Of a stretch of 64,000 nt of DNA, positions 1 to 9,094 are shown one piece after another (within the stretch, counting starts at the first letter, position 1; every line of letters starts with the position of its first letter). Position numbers and translations under genes: made by a program. The stretch lies in contig CABYNS010000002.1 in the NCBI GenBank assembly GCA_902520335.1, positions 62,001 through 126,000 on the forward strand, read 5' to 3'. This DNA is from an uncultured Pelagibacteraceae bacterium (lineage in GTDB: Bacteria; Pseudomonadota; Alphaproteobacteria; Pelagibacterales; Pelagibacteraceae). Under the pieces are notes generated by a model that was given only the letters and a program-made list of their open reading frames with translations, did not search any database and was not told where the DNA came from.

Positions 1-1
1 G

Positions 2-859
2 TTTGTCTTAAATCGATATTTTTTAAAACCAATTAAAAATTTAGTCAGTTATACCAAAATTATAAAAAATAAAGATACGAAAAAAACAAATATAGATACC
101 TTAAAATTAAGAAATGATGAACTTGGTTTGCTCTCTAATTCTTTGGATGATATGACTTTAGAATTACAAAAAAGAATTTCACATGCAGAAAATTTTTCAA
201 CTGATCTTGTACATGAAATTCGTAATCCATTGGCATCATTAAAAAGTGCATCAGAAATTTTACATGATACACAAAACTCTGAACAGAGACTTAAATTGAT
301 TAATATTTTAAGCCACGATGTACAAAGAATTGAAAGATTGATTACTGATTACTCACAAATGTTAAAAGATGAAGTTGCATTAAGTAAAGAAAAAATAAAA
401 AAAATAGATATTGAGCCAATAATTAAGTCAGTAGTAGATGATTTTAATAATATTTATAAAGTAAAAAGAGGAATTAATATTTCTTATAAAAATGATGGTA
501 AAAATAAATATTTAATTTATGGAATCGAAAACAGAATTGAACAAATCATTGCAAACCTTTTAGATAATGCGATTTCTTTTAGTGATGATAATAAAGATGT
601 AATTGTGCAAGTTTCGAAATCAGAGGATAGTAAAGTGTACATAAAAATATTAGATGAGGGACAGGGTTTTAAAGAAAAAGATACGAATAAAATATTTAAA
701 AGATTCTACAGTAACAGACCAGATAAATTTGGACAGCATTCTGGCTTAGGGTTAAATATAGTAAAAAATTTAGTTGATTTACATAATGCCACAATCAAAG
801 CATCTAATAGACAAGATAAAAAAGGAGCGAGTATGGAAATAGAGTTTCCAAAAGTTTAA
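2..859 (+). CDS. chvG: Sensor histidine kinase, ChvG-like (5' end outside window)
   Basis: The reading frame is open from base 2, so the gene starts before the window; the visible part is a HAMP linker (about bases 2-170), a HisKA dimerisation helix and an HATPase domain. The H-box reads DLVHEIRNPLASLKSA, with the phosphorylatable His at about base 212, and closely resembles the ChvG family H-box. The N-box (EQIIANLLDNA), G1 (DEGQGF), F-box (KIFKRFYSN) and G2 (GLGLNIVKN) are all present, so the kinase should be active. It sits directly upstream of ahcY, as ChvG-ChvI systems do in many Alphaproteobacteria. The family senses envelope or acid stress and phosphorylates the regulator ChvI; the sensor part and chvI are not visible. 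Kinase identity is certain, the ChvG assignment is an inference from H-box and context. Confidence 0.8.
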   Translation, partial: FVLNRYFLKPIKNLVSYTKIIKNKDTKKTNIDTLKLRNDELGLLSNSLDDMTLELQKRISHAENFSTDLVHEIRNPLASLKSASEILHDTQNSEQRLKLINILSHDVQRIERLITDYSQMLKDEVALSKEKIKKIDIEPIIKSVVDDFNNIYKVKRGINISYKNDGKNKYLIYGIENRIEQIIANLLDNAISFSDDNKDVIVQVSKSEDSKVYIKILDEGQGFKEKDTNKIFKRFYSNRPDKFGQHSGLGLNIVKNLVDLHNATIKASNRQDKKGASMEIEFPKV

Positions 860-904
860 AGAGTTTTATTGATTAATTAATTTTTAATTGTTAGAAGAGC
901 CACG

Positions 905-2191
905 ATGGAAGACTATAAAGTAAAAAATTTATCACAAGCAGAATTTGGACGAAAAGAAATTTCAATTGCTGAAAGTGAAATGCCAGGACTTATGGCTTTA
1001 AGGGAGGAGTATGCTGGAAAATCCCCTTTAAAGGGTGCAAAAATTATAGGTTGTTTGCATATGACAATACAAACAGCAGTATTAATTGAAACCTTAGTAG
1101 ATTTAGGTGCAGAAGTAAGATGGTCATCTTGTAACATTTTTTCTACTCAAGACCATGCAGCAGCAGCGATAGCAAAAGCTGGTATTCCAGTTTATGCCTG
1201 GAAGGGAGAAACAGAGGAGGAATATGTTTGGTGCATAAAACAAACTATTGAAGGTAAGAAAAGTTGGAAACCTAATATGCTTTTAGATGATGGTGGAGAT
1301 TTAACAGCAATGATGCACAACGAATATAAAGATTTATTAAAAGATGTTAAAGGAGTTTCGGAAGAAACAACTACAGGGATAAAAGCTTTGAATAAAATGG
1401 AAAAAGAAAATTCTTTGTTGATTCCAGCAATTAATGTGAATGATTCTGTTACCAAATCAAAATTTGATAACTTATATGGGTGTAGAGAAAGTTTAGTTGA
1501 TGGAATTAGAAGAGCCACTGATGTAATGATGTCAGGAAAAATTGCAATTGTTGCAGGCTTTGGTGATGTTGGAAAAGGAAGTGCTGCATCATTAAGGCAG
1601 AGTGGGGCTCGTGTGTTGGTTACTGAAGCAGATCCAATATGCGCATTGCAAGCTGCAATGGAAGGTTATGAGGTTGTTTTAATGGATGAAGCAATTAGTA
1701 AAGCAGATATAGTTGTAACTGCGACTGGTAATAAAGATATTGTTACAGCTGACCATATGAGAGATATGAAGGATAGAGCAATCTTATGTAATATCGGACA
1801 TTTCGATAATGAAATCCAAGTTGAAGCTTTGAAAAATTACAAATGGACTGAAGTAAAACCCCAAGTACATGAAATTGAACTACCTAGCAAAAAAAGAATA
1901 ATTTTATTGGCAGAAGGTAGATTAGTAAATTTGGGTTGTGCTACAGGGCATCCAAGTTTTGTAATGAGCGCTTCTTTCACAAATCAAGTTATTGCTCAAA
2001 TAGAACTATGGAATAATCATAAAAATTATGAAAACAAAGTTTATGTTTTACCAAAACATTTAGATGAGAAAGTAGCTACACTTCATCTTAAAAAAGTTGG
2101 TGCTAAATTAACTAAACTTTCTAAAGATCAAGCAGATTATATCAGTGTAGGAGTAGAGGGACCTTTCAAACCTAATGCCTATCGCTACTAA
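905..2191 (+). CDS. ahcY: Adenosylhomocysteinase (SAH hydrolase)
   Basis: This cytosolic enzyme splits S-adenosylhomocysteine into adenosine and homocysteine, removing the inhibitor left by methylation reactions. The 428-residue protein has the family's NAD-binding motif [14 protein letters not shown] (about residue 218), the GHFDNEI segment, the [16 protein letters not shown] motif and the conserved C-terminus ending in YRY that closes over NAD of the neighbouring subunit. Length is normal for the short bacterial form. A purine-rich ribosome site (AGAAGAG) precedes the ATG. Only 45 bases separate it from the kinase gene, too short for a known SAH or SAM riboswitch. The next gene starts inside its 3' end, so they are probably co-transcribed. 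Confidence 0.97.
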   Translation: MEDYKVKNLSQAEFGRKEISIAESEMPGLMALREEYAGKSPLKGAKIIGCLHMTIQTAVLIETLVDLGAEVRWSSCNIFSTQDHAAAAIAKAGIPVYAWKGETEEEYVWCIKQTIEGKKSWKPNMLLDDGGDLTAMMHNEYKDLLKDVKGVSEETTTGIKALNKMEKENSLLIPAINVNDSVTKSKFDNLYGCRESLVDGIRRATDVMMSGKIAIVAGFGDVGKGSAASLRQSGARVLVTEADPICALQAAMEGYEVVLMDEAISKADIVVTATGNKDIVTADHMRDMKDRAILCNIGHFDNEIQVEALKNYKWTEVKPQVHEIELPSKKRIILLAEGRLVNLGCATGHPSFVMSASFTNQVIAQIELWNNHKNYENKVYVLPKHLDEKVATLHLKKVGAKLTKLSKDQADYISVGVEGPFKPNAYRY

Positions 2192-2630
2192 AAGTGATTT
2201 TATCAATTTATCTTCAGAAAAAAAAACAGAGGAATTAGCTAAGAAAATTTCAAAGAAATTGAAATTAGGACATGTAGTTTTTTTTGTGGGTGAGATGGGT
2301 GTCGGAAAAACTACTTTTATTAGATATCTAATCAACAATTTACAAAAACAAAATGGACTTAAAATAACGGAAGTAACAAGTCCTACATTCAATTTATTAA
2401 ATGAGTATCAAATTAAACAAATCAAAATTAATCATTATGATTTATTTAGAATAAATAGTTTAGATGAAATTCACAATCTAGGATTATTTGATGATATTAC
2501 TAATGCTATTACATTAATTGAATGGCCACAAAAAATAAAACCAAAACCAAAAAATTTGATAGAATTAAATTTTGAATATGGAAATGATTACAAGAAACGA
2601 ATATTAAAAATTAAGGGTTTAAATTTGTAA
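2175..2630 (+). CDS. tsaE: tRNA t6A biosynthesis ATPase TsaE
   Basis: TsaE is the ATPase that works with TsaB-TsaD to add threonylcarbamoyl to A37 of ANN-decoding tRNAs. The 151-residue protein has the Walker A loop GEMGVGKTT near residue 40, followed by the family motifs [17 protein letters not shown] and the IEWPQK segment with the conserved Glu-Trp. The ATG lies 17 bases inside ahcY, which suggests translational coupling; no other good start exists downstream. It is followed after 10 bases by amgK, an order (tsaE then AmgK-type kinase then MurU-type transferase) common in Alphaproteobacteria. Confidence 0.95.
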   Translation: MPIATKSDFINLSSEKKTEELAKKISKKLKLGHVVFFVGEMGVGKTTFIRYLINNLQKQNGLKITEVTSPTFNLLNEYQIKQIKINHYDLFRINSLDEIHNLGLFDDITNAITLIEWPQKIKPKPKNLIELNFEYGNDYKKRILKIKGLNL

Positions 2631-2640
2631 TTATAGATAA

Positions 2641-3579
2641 ATGCAAAATCTTAAAAAATTAAAAGGAGACGCATCGCATAGAAAGTTTTTTAGAAAAAAA
2701 TCTAATTATGGTAATTCTATTGTAATTCAAGCAAAAAAGGACAAATTTAAAAATCTTCTTGTTTATGATGCAATTAGCAAGATTTTAAATAAAAACAAAG
2801 TTCTAGCTCCAAAATTATATCAAGAGAATTATAAGAATAATTATATTGAAGTTGAGGATTTTGGAAATAAGACAATTTTTCAAATTTTAAAGAAAAGTAA
2901 AAATAAAGAATTATTATATTTTAAAGATATAATAAAATTGCTTAATCAAATACAGTCAATAAAAGATAAAAAAATAAGAAATTTTAGAAATAAATATTAT
3001 CGAATACCTGATTATAAAAATGAAATATTAATTCAGGAGGCTAATTTATTTTGTGAGTGGTATGTGAAAAAAAATTTGTCAAAAAATAAGAGACAAGACT
3101 TTAATAAAAAGTTTAAAAAAATAATTAAAACTTTATCTTTATGTCTTAAGATGAAAAAAAATGTATTTGTACATAGAGATTTTCATGTATCAAATTTGAT
3201 GCTTGTTAATAACAGAATAGGTGTAATTGATAGCCAAGATGCTTTGATAGGAAATAGAGCTTATGATTTAGCCTCTTTAGTCGATGATGTAAGATTAAAA
3301 ACCTCAAAAGTTCTAAAAAAAAAGATTTTTAACTTTTATATTGGTACTCAAAAAAAAATTGATAAAAAAAAAATAAAAAATGATTTTGAAATTTTATCTG
3401 TTTTAAGAAACCTGAAAATAATTGGAATATTTACACGTCTGGCAATCCGAGATAAAAAAAAGGGTTATTTAAAATTAATACCATATGCGTGGGAATTGAT
3501 TTCTTTAAGAATCAATGAAAATGAAATTTTCTTAGATTTAAAAAAATTACTAAATAATAATTTTAAAAAAAATTTATGA
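2641..3579 (+). CDS. amgK: AmgK-type N-acetylmuramate/N-acetylglucosamine anomeric kinase
   Basis: A 312-residue APH-fold kinase. The N-terminus carries LKGDASHRKFF, matching the GDAS-R-FR signature of AmgK kinases; the catalytic loop is HRDFHVSNLM and the metal-binding loop is GVIDSQDALIGNRAYDLASL, again the AmgK pattern rather than that of antibiotic kinases. AmgK phosphorylates MurNAc (and GlcNAc) at C1 so that MurU can make UDP-MurNAc directly, bypassing de novo synthesis. The murU homologue follows with a 4-base ATGA overlap, which strongly supports the pairing. It is very lysine-rich, like its neighbours. Substrate is inferred from family and partner. Confidence 0.85.
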   Translation: MQNLKKLKGDASHRKFFRKKSNYGNSIVIQAKKDKFKNLLVYDAISKILNKNKVLAPKLYQENYKNNYIEVEDFGNKTIFQILKKSKNKELLYFKDIIKLLNQIQSIKDKKIRNFRNKYYRIPDYKNEILIQEANLFCEWYVKKNLSKNKRQDFNKKFKKIIKTLSLCLKMKKNVFVHRDFHVSNLMLVNNRIGVIDSQDALIGNRAYDLASLVDDVRLKTSKVLKKKIFNFYIGTQKKIDKKKIKNDFEILSVLRNLKIIGIFTRLAIRDKKKGYLKLIPYAWELISLRINENEIFLDLKKLLNNNFKKNL

Positions 3580-4265
3580 AAATTAATAACGCTTTTATTC
3601 TCTGCGCTGGATTTGGCAAAAGACTAAATCCTTTAACACTTGAAAAACCCAAACCATTACTTCAAATCAAAAATCAAACAATTTTAGAGGACTGTATTAA
3701 TACTGTAATAAAACTGAAAGTCGAAAATATTTTTTTAAATACTTTTTATTTAAGTGAACAAATTATTGACTTTTTTAAAAATAAAAATTTTTCAGTAAAA
3801 ATAAAAATTATAGACGAAGGTAAAGAAATTTTAGATACGGGTGGAGGAATTTTAAATTTGATCAATCACTCAGATTGTGAGGATTTTTTTGTTTTTAATC
3901 CTGATACTATTTGGAATGAAAATTATGTGAGTGAAATTAATGATATGCAAAAATATTATTTTCAAAATAAATTAAATAATATTCTTTTATTAGTTAATAA
4001 AAAATTAAGTTTTGATAATAACCTAAAGGGTGATTTTGATTTAGAAGATAATTTAATTAAACAAAGTTTTGAAAAAAATTTTATATATACTGGTTGTCAA
4101 ATTTTGAATAAAAACTTATTTAATGAATATGAAGTAGAAAATTTCTCAGTTGCTAAAATTTGGAATAAATTATTAATGAAACAACAGTTAAATGGATTTA
4201 AGAGTAGCAATAAATTTCACCATTTAACGAACTTAGAAATTTTTAAAAAACTAAAAGGTTCTTAG
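3576..4265 (+). CDS. murU: MurU-type N-acetylmuramate-1-phosphate uridylyltransferase
   Basis: A 229-residue sugar-1-phosphate nucleotidyltransferase. The N-terminal signature AGFGKRLNPLTLEKPKPL binds the nucleotide; DTGGGI and FNPDTIW supply further sugar- and metal-binding positions. No C-terminal acyltransferase domain is present, as expected for MurU. It overlaps amgK by 4 bases, so the two are translated together, and the pair would form the salvage route MurNAc to MurNAc-1-P to UDP-MurNAc in the cytoplasm. Its last 23 bases overlap the convergent gpmA gene. A role in another NDP-sugar pathway cannot be excluded from sequence alone. Confidence 0.85.
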   Translation: MKINNAFILCAGFGKRLNPLTLEKPKPLLQIKNQTILEDCINTVIKLKVENIFLNTFYLSEQIIDFFKNKNFSVKIKIIDEGKEILDTGGGILNLINHSDCEDFFVFNPDTIWNENYVSEINDMQKYYFQNKLNNILLLVNKKLSFDNNLKGDFDLEDNLIKQSFEKNFIYTGCQILNKNLFNEYEVENFSVAKIWNKLLMKQQLNGFKSSNKFHHLTNLEIFKKLKGS

Positions 4266-4956
4266 ATCTCTCTGTATCTAGATATTTACATTCATTTATT
4301 TTCAAATTTTCACCGAAATTAATTATTAAGGGATTTCCTGTTGGAATTTCTAAACTTGTGATTTGATTGTTATCTAAATTGAACAGATATTTACATAAAG
4401 CTCTTATGGAGTTTCCGTGTGCTGTAATTAATATATTTTTATTTATTAGTTTAGGCTGTATTTCTTTTTTGAAATACTCCAAAACTCTGTTGTATGTATC
4501 TTTTAAAGATTCTGTGTCAGGAATTAATTCTTTGGGTATTTTTTTATATGTCTCAATATTTAGTGGATGATAAGAGCTTTCTTTACTTAGTTTTGCAGGT
4601 TTGATATCCCAAGATCTTCGAAATTCAAAAACTTTATCTTCACCAATTTTTTTTGCAGTCTCAATTTTATTCAACCCTGTAAGCTCACCATAGTGTCTTT
4701 CGTTTAGCTGCCACGCTCTTACAAAATTTTTTTTTGATTTTAATACTTTTTGTATTATTTTAAGAGTATGGTTTGCCCTCACTTGAAACGAGGAATAATA
4801 AAAATCTATATTTATATTTTGATTTTTGATAAGTAAACCGGCTTTCTCAGCTTCTATTTTACCTTGATCTGTAAGATCTACATCAACCCAACCGGTGAAT
4901 CTTTTTTCAAGATTCCAAATACTCTTACCATGTCTTACTAATATCAAAAAACTCAT
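4243..4956 (-). CDS. gpmA: 2,3-bisphosphoglycerate-dependent phosphoglycerate mutase
   Basis: This enzyme interconverts 3- and 2-phosphoglycerate in glycolysis and gluconeogenesis. The 237-residue protein has the phosphohistidine motif LVRHGKSIWN (His9), RFTGWVDVDLT, the ERHYGELTG substrate loop and the second catalytic His in TAHGNSIRAL. Length fits the cofactor-dependent (dPGM) family. It is a single gene on the minus strand; the 3' end overlaps murU by 23 bases and the 5' end faces the VanZ-like gene across 44 bases that must hold both promoters. Confidence 0.95.
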   Translation of the reverse strand: MSFLILVRHGKSIWNLEKRFTGWVDVDLTDQGKIEAEKAGLLIKNQNINIDFYYSSFQVRANHTLKIIQKVLKSKKNFVRAWQLNERHYGELTGLNKIETAKKIGEDKVFEFRRSWDIKPAKLSKESSYHPLNIETYKKIPKELIPDTESLKDTYNRVLEYFKKEIQPKLINKNILITAHGNSIRALCKYLFNLDNNQITSLEIPTGNPLIINFGENLKINECKYLDTERSKNLLVF

Positions 4957-5000
4957 CTTGTCATATCTAAAAATTATTTATAAAAAAATCATTTAACTAA

Positions 5001-5396
5001 ATGTCAAAATTTTTTTCTACATATAAAGTAATATTTTATTCAATTAACATCCTTTTAATTATTTTATATCTATATCCTGGAAGTCTATTGGGCCAGATAA
5101 TTTATGACAATAAAAGTATTCAACCTCAAATAACACCAGATTTTGTTATATCATCAAATCATTTTTATGTATTTGTATTAATTTCAATTATTGGTTTTTT
5201 AACTTTTGCTAACTCTAATAAAAATATCTTATTACTATTATATTTGATTTTTCTTTCTATCGCGCTTGAAATTTTTCACCTATTTATACCTGAAAGAACT
5301 TTTCAATGGTCTGATTTATTTGGAAATTTGTTGGGTGTTATTGTTGTAATTCTTCTTAATAATTTTATAAATAAATATGGGAAATTTAAAAAATAA
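5001..5396 (+). CDS. VanZ-like family membrane protein
   Basis: A 131-residue integral membrane protein with four predicted hydrophobic segments (about residues 8-24, 50-68, 74-92 and 105-124). The stretch ALEIFHLFIPERTFQWSDLFGNLLG is the hallmark of small VanZ-like proteins (Glu-x2-His near a Pro-Glu-Arg and a Trp-Ser-Asp-Leu). The function of these proteins is not established; the namesake VanZ gives low-level teicoplanin resistance. The following transglycosylase starts 20 bases before its stop, so they are probably one transcript, hinting at an envelope role. Confidence 0.75.
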   Translation: MSKFFSTYKVIFYSINILLIILYLYPGSLLGQIIYDNKSIQPQITPDFVISSNHFYVFVLISIIGFLTFANSNKNILLLLYLIFLSIALEIFHLFIPERTFQWSDLFGNLLGVIVVILLNNFINKYGKFKK

Positions 5397-5976
5397 ATTA
5401 TTAATTTTTATTTATTTTTTTACAATCGGCTGCTCATCAATTCCTTCAAACACTTCTAACAGTTGTTCAATTTTTAGTGAAAGATATCTATGGTATAAAC
5501 ATACAAAAAAAGTTGAGCAAAAGTGGGGCACTCCTATCTATATTCAATTAGCGATAATAAAAATGGAGTCTGATTTTGATTGGCTTGCTAAACCGGCAAG
5601 ACAAAAAATTTTTAAAGTGATACCTTATAAACGACCTTCTAGTTCTTTTGGTTATTCGCAAGCAGTTAAAGGAACTTGGGAGCAATATAAAAAAGAAACT
5701 GGTAATAAATTAGCAACAAGAGTAAGATTTAAAGACAGTGTTGACTTCATTGGATGGTATACAAATAAATCGGAAAACATTTTAAAGATATCAAAGAAAG
5801 ATGCTTTCAAACAGTATCTTGCATATCACGAAGGATGGGGAAATTATAAAAATTATAAAAAAAATAAAAAAGTAATTGGACTAGCCGAAAAAGTTGAGAG
5901 ACAATCTAATAAATACAAAAATCAATTATTGAAGTGTAAAAGTAAATTAAATAGAAAAAAATATATTATTTTTTAG
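5377..5976 (+). CDS. Lipoprotein with lytic transglycosylase (SLT-like) domain
   Basis: A 199-residue protein with a lipoprotein signal: basic start, hydrophobic run and lipobox FTIGC with Cys19, so it is probably anchored in a membrane facing the periplasm. The SLT-like core has the candidate catalytic Glu64 in AIIKMESDFDW and the FGYSQAVKGTWEQY segment, similar to the GYSQ/GLMQ motif of soluble lytic transglycosylases that cut peptidoglycan to anhydro-MurNAc products. The start is inside the VanZ-like gene. Its 3' end overlaps the convergent RND pump gene by 11 bases. It lies near amgK-murU, which would reuse sugar released from the wall. Family is supported by motif, activity is inferred. 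Confidence 0.75.
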   Translation: MGNLKNKLLIFIYFFTIGCSSIPSNTSNSCSIFSERYLWYKHTKKVEQKWGTPIYIQLAIIKMESDFDWLAKPARQKIFKVIPYKRPSSSFGYSQAVKGTWEQYKKETGNKLATRVRFKDSVDFIGWYTNKSENILKISKKDAFKQYLAYHEGWGNYKNYKKNKKVIGLAEKVERQSNKYKNQLLKCKSKLNRKKYIIF

Positions 5977-8900
5977 ACAATTCTTTTTTTAGTTCTAAGT
6001 CAACTATATCAATCCTTTTAGTGTTTTTTGCCAATGCGAGATACATTGAAGGAGTGACATATAAAGTAAAGAAAGTTGAAATAATCATTCCTCCTAATAT
6101 TGTAGAACCAACTGCTAATCTTGAACCCTCTCCTGCACCAGGGCCAAAATTTCCAATCACTAAAGGCATCATTGCAATCATCGTACTCAGTGATGTCATT
6201 ATAATTGGTCTAAACCGAACAGCACACGCTTCTTTAACAGCTAATTCAATAGTTTTTCCACTAGATCTAATTTGGTTTGCGTAATCTACAATTAAAATAC
6301 TATTCTTAGTTGAGATACCTATCAGTATAATTAGTGCAATTTGAGAAAAAATATTTACTGAGCTATTTAAAAATAAAATAAACACTAATCCTCCAAAAAT
6401 AGCCAAAGGCACAGTTAAGATTATAACAAATGGATGAACGAATGAGTTGAATGTTGCAGCCATAACCAAATAAGCAGTTAGTAAAGCTAAAGCAAAAATT
6501 ATAAATAATTCATTACTTGTTTCTTTAATTTCCTCTGATTTTCCTTTCCAAGTAATTTGGTTTTCTGGTGCTAAATCAACCATCACATTTTCGAAGTATT
6601 TAATCGCTTCTGTTAATGTATACCCCTCACTAATATTTGCAGAAATTGTTACAGCCCGCTGTCTATTATATCTAGCAAGTTCTTTTGCTGAACCTTCTTC
6701 CTTAAAACTAACGAGATTTGCTAAAGATATTAATTTTCCATTTGTTTCAGAGCGAACAAATATTTTTGAAACACCTTCTTTATTTCGTCGATCAGATAAA
6801 TATTGTTGAACAATTATTGGATATTCTTTGCCTAATTTATTAAAGGTCGTTGTTTTTTTACCCCCGTAAAGTGTTTCAAGTGTTTCACCAATTGATTTAG
6901 TTGAGACACCTAGATCTTTGGCTTTATTTTTATTTATTATTAATTTTACCTCTGGTTTGTTTCGATTATAATCAGATTCAATTCTTGAGAGATTTTTATT
7001 AGATCTGAGTTTCCGTATTACTTTTTTTTGTATCGCTTCAAGTTCTTCGTAAGTATTTCCATAAATGACCATTTGGACTGGTTTGTTGTAATTTGATACC
7101 CTAATTGATTGAGGAGATATAGGAAAAGCCAGGGCTTGGGGTAAACTTACTATTTTCCCAATCGCTTCTCTAAGAACAACTTGTTGACCTTTTTTACGAT
7201 TTTTCCAATCATCAAGAAGAGCGATTATTATAAAACTATTATATGAATTAGCTGAATTTCCAAATCCTGGAACACGCATTATAAATCTTGAATATGGACT
7301 ATCCTCAGCTTGCAGCAAAGGAATAAGTCTTGCCTCTACTTTTTGGGCTTGTTCTTGAGTATATTCAAAAGAACTTCCTTCATCAGTTGAGCCAATTATA
7401 AGATATGCTCCCCGATCCTCCATAGGCAAAAGTTCTTTTTTTGAGAAACTAAATAAAAGCACTGAAGCAATTATTATAAAAACAATAAAAAAACTTACAC
7501 TTTTAGTTTTATTAATAACATTAACTAAAGTTTCCTCATAAAATTTTGCGAAGTTGGAAAAAATCTTTTCAAATTTTTGAATAAAAATTTTTTTTGATTT
7601 TTTTTTGTATAAAAATTTACTTGCAAGCATTGGTGACAAAGTTAATGCAACAAAAGAAGAAACTACAATTGAAAAAGATAATGCAATCGCCGTTTCTCTA
7701 AATAATGTTCCAGAAATTCCCTCAATAAATATTAGGGGTAAGAAAACTGCTACTAAAATTAGTGTGGTAGCAATGATAGCAAAAGAAATTTGTTTAGAGC
7801 CTTTATAAGCTGCAACGAGTGGGGTCTCACCATTCTCTATTCGTCTGTATATTGCATCTGTCATAATTACCGAGTCATCTGTGATTATACCAATCGCCAA
7901 AATAAAACTTAAAAGGACAAAAATATTAATAGAAAGACCAAAAATGTATAAGCCTAGAAAGGATGCTATTAAACTCACGGGTAGTGCAATAGCAGGTACG
8001 ATGACTGCCTTTAAATTCCCTAAAAATAAATAAATTATCAATACAACTAAGATAAACGCAATTACCAAAGTTTTATATACTTCTTCAATTGCAGCCTCAA
8101 CATAGTTAGCTCTATTGAACGAAACCCTTAAATCCAATTCTTCTGGTAATGATTTTTTTACTTCAACAATTTTTTTTTTGATATCATTTGAAAGTTCTAC
8201 CGTTGAAGCACCACTTCTTGCATAGATACCTATTCCTACAGTTTTTAAATTTATTTGATCTTTAGTTTGAGCTTTAAAAAGAGTTTTCTCTGACACTGGA
8301 CCGAATTCAACGTTTGCTACGTCTGATAACTGAATTACACGATTACTAGTTTTTTTGATGGGTATTTGCTTAATAGTTTCAATATCGTTGTATGATTTAT
8401 CTAGATTTAGTGTTAAGTCGATATTATCTGCTTCTAACGTTCCTGCAGGCAAACTTACATTTTCTCCACGAATTGCAAATTCAACTTCTTTAATGGTTAA
8501 ATCATTAGCGGCAAGTTTAATAGGATCAATCCAAACTCTAATGCTTAATTCTCTTAATCCACCAACCCTTATTCTTCCAACATTTTTAACACTTGAAAAT
8601 TGGTCTACAAGATATCTCTCCGCGTAATCTCCTAACTCAAGGTCGCTCCATGAAGATGAGGATAATGACAGCCACATTGTTGTTGTGAACCCTGCAGCTC
8701 GTTTAAGTATCTGTGGTGGATCTGATTCTGTTGGCAAGTTATCCACAACTCTTGCAACTCTTTCTCTTATATCATTGGCAGCATTATCTAGATCAATACT
8801 CGTATCAAACTCGACATTAATTGTACTTCTTCCATTTTCAGATTTGGAGTCTATATTTTTTATACCCTCTGCACCACCAATAACATCCTCAACAACTTGT

Positions 8901-9094
8901 GTGACTTCTTGATCTACTATTGAAGCTGATGCAGACTTGTAGTCTACTTGAACTTGAACAACAGGTGGTTGAATTCCATTGGGCAATTCTCTAACGGGCA
9001 ATTTCCAAAATACAAATAAACCAAATATGATCAGTATCAGTGACATAACCCAAGATACAGTCGGTCTTTTAATACTTAATTCAGTAATAAACAT
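5966..9094 (-). CDS. RND efflux pump permease (HAE-1/AcrB-like)
   Basis: A 1042-residue inner-membrane proton-driven exporter. It has the duplicated RND layout: TM1 at the N-terminus, a large periplasmic loop, TM2-6, TM7, a second loop and TM8-12. The proton relay is intact: the Asp-Asp pair in IGIITDDSVIMTDA (TM4, about residue 400) and the Lys in GISTKNSILIVDYA (TM10). The start codon overlaps the stop of the adaptor gene by one base (TAATG), so they are translated together. No outer-membrane channel gene is nearby. Substrate is unknown; sequence points to hydrophobic compounds rather than metals (no heavy-metal DFGxxxD motif seen). Confidence 0.93.
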   Translation of the reverse strand: MFITELSIKRPTVSWVMSLILIIFGLFVFWKLPVRELPNGIQPPVVQVQVDYKSASASIVDQEVTQVVEDVIGGAEGIKNIDSKSENGRSTINVEFDTSIDLDNAANDIRERVARVVDNLPTESDPPQILKRAAGFTTTMWLSLSSSSWSDLELGDYAERYLVDQFSSVKNVGRIRVGGLRELSIRVWIDPIKLAANDLTIKEVEFAIRGENVSLPAGTLEADNIDLTLNLDKSYNDIETIKQIPIKKTSNRVIQLSDVANVEFGPVSEKTLFKAQTKDQINLKTVGIGIYARSGASTVELSNDIKKKIVEVKKSLPEELDLRVSFNRANYVEAAIEEVYKTLVIAFILVVLIIYLFLGNLKAVIVPAIALPVSLIASFLGLYIFGLSINIFVLLSFILAIGIITDDSVIMTDAIYRRIENGETPLVAAYKGSKQISFAIIATTLILVAVFLPLIFIEGISGTLFRETAIALSFSIVVSSFVALTLSPMLASKFLYKKKSKKIFIQKFEKIFSNFAKFYEETLVNVINKTKSVSFFIVFIIIASVLLFSFSKKELLPMEDRGAYLIIGSTDEGSSFEYTQEQAQKVEARLIPLLQAEDSPYSRFIMRVPGFGNSANSYNSFIIIALLDDWKNRKKGQQVVLREAIGKIVSLPQALAFPISPQSIRVSNYNKPVQMVIYGNTYEELEAIQKKVIRKLRSNKNLSRIESDYNRNKPEVKLIINKNKAKDLGVSTKSIGETLETLYGGKKTTTFNKLGKEYPIIVQQYLSDRRNKEGVSKIFVRSETNGKLISLANLVSFKEEGSAKELARYNRQRAVTISANISEGYTLTEAIKYFENVMVDLAPENQITWKGKSEEIKETSNELFIIFALALLTAYLVMAATFNSFVHPFVIILTVPLAIFGGLVFILFLNSSVNIFSQIALIILIGISTKNSILIVDYANQIRSSGKTIELAVKEACAVRFRPIIMTSLSTMIAMMPLVIGNFGPGAGEGSRLAVGSTILGGMIISTFFTLYVTPSMYLALAKNTKRIDIVDLELKKELSKK

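Noticed and set aside
860-904. SAH or SAM riboswitch before ahcY
   Set aside because: Only 45 AT-rich bases lie between the genes, with no matching core.
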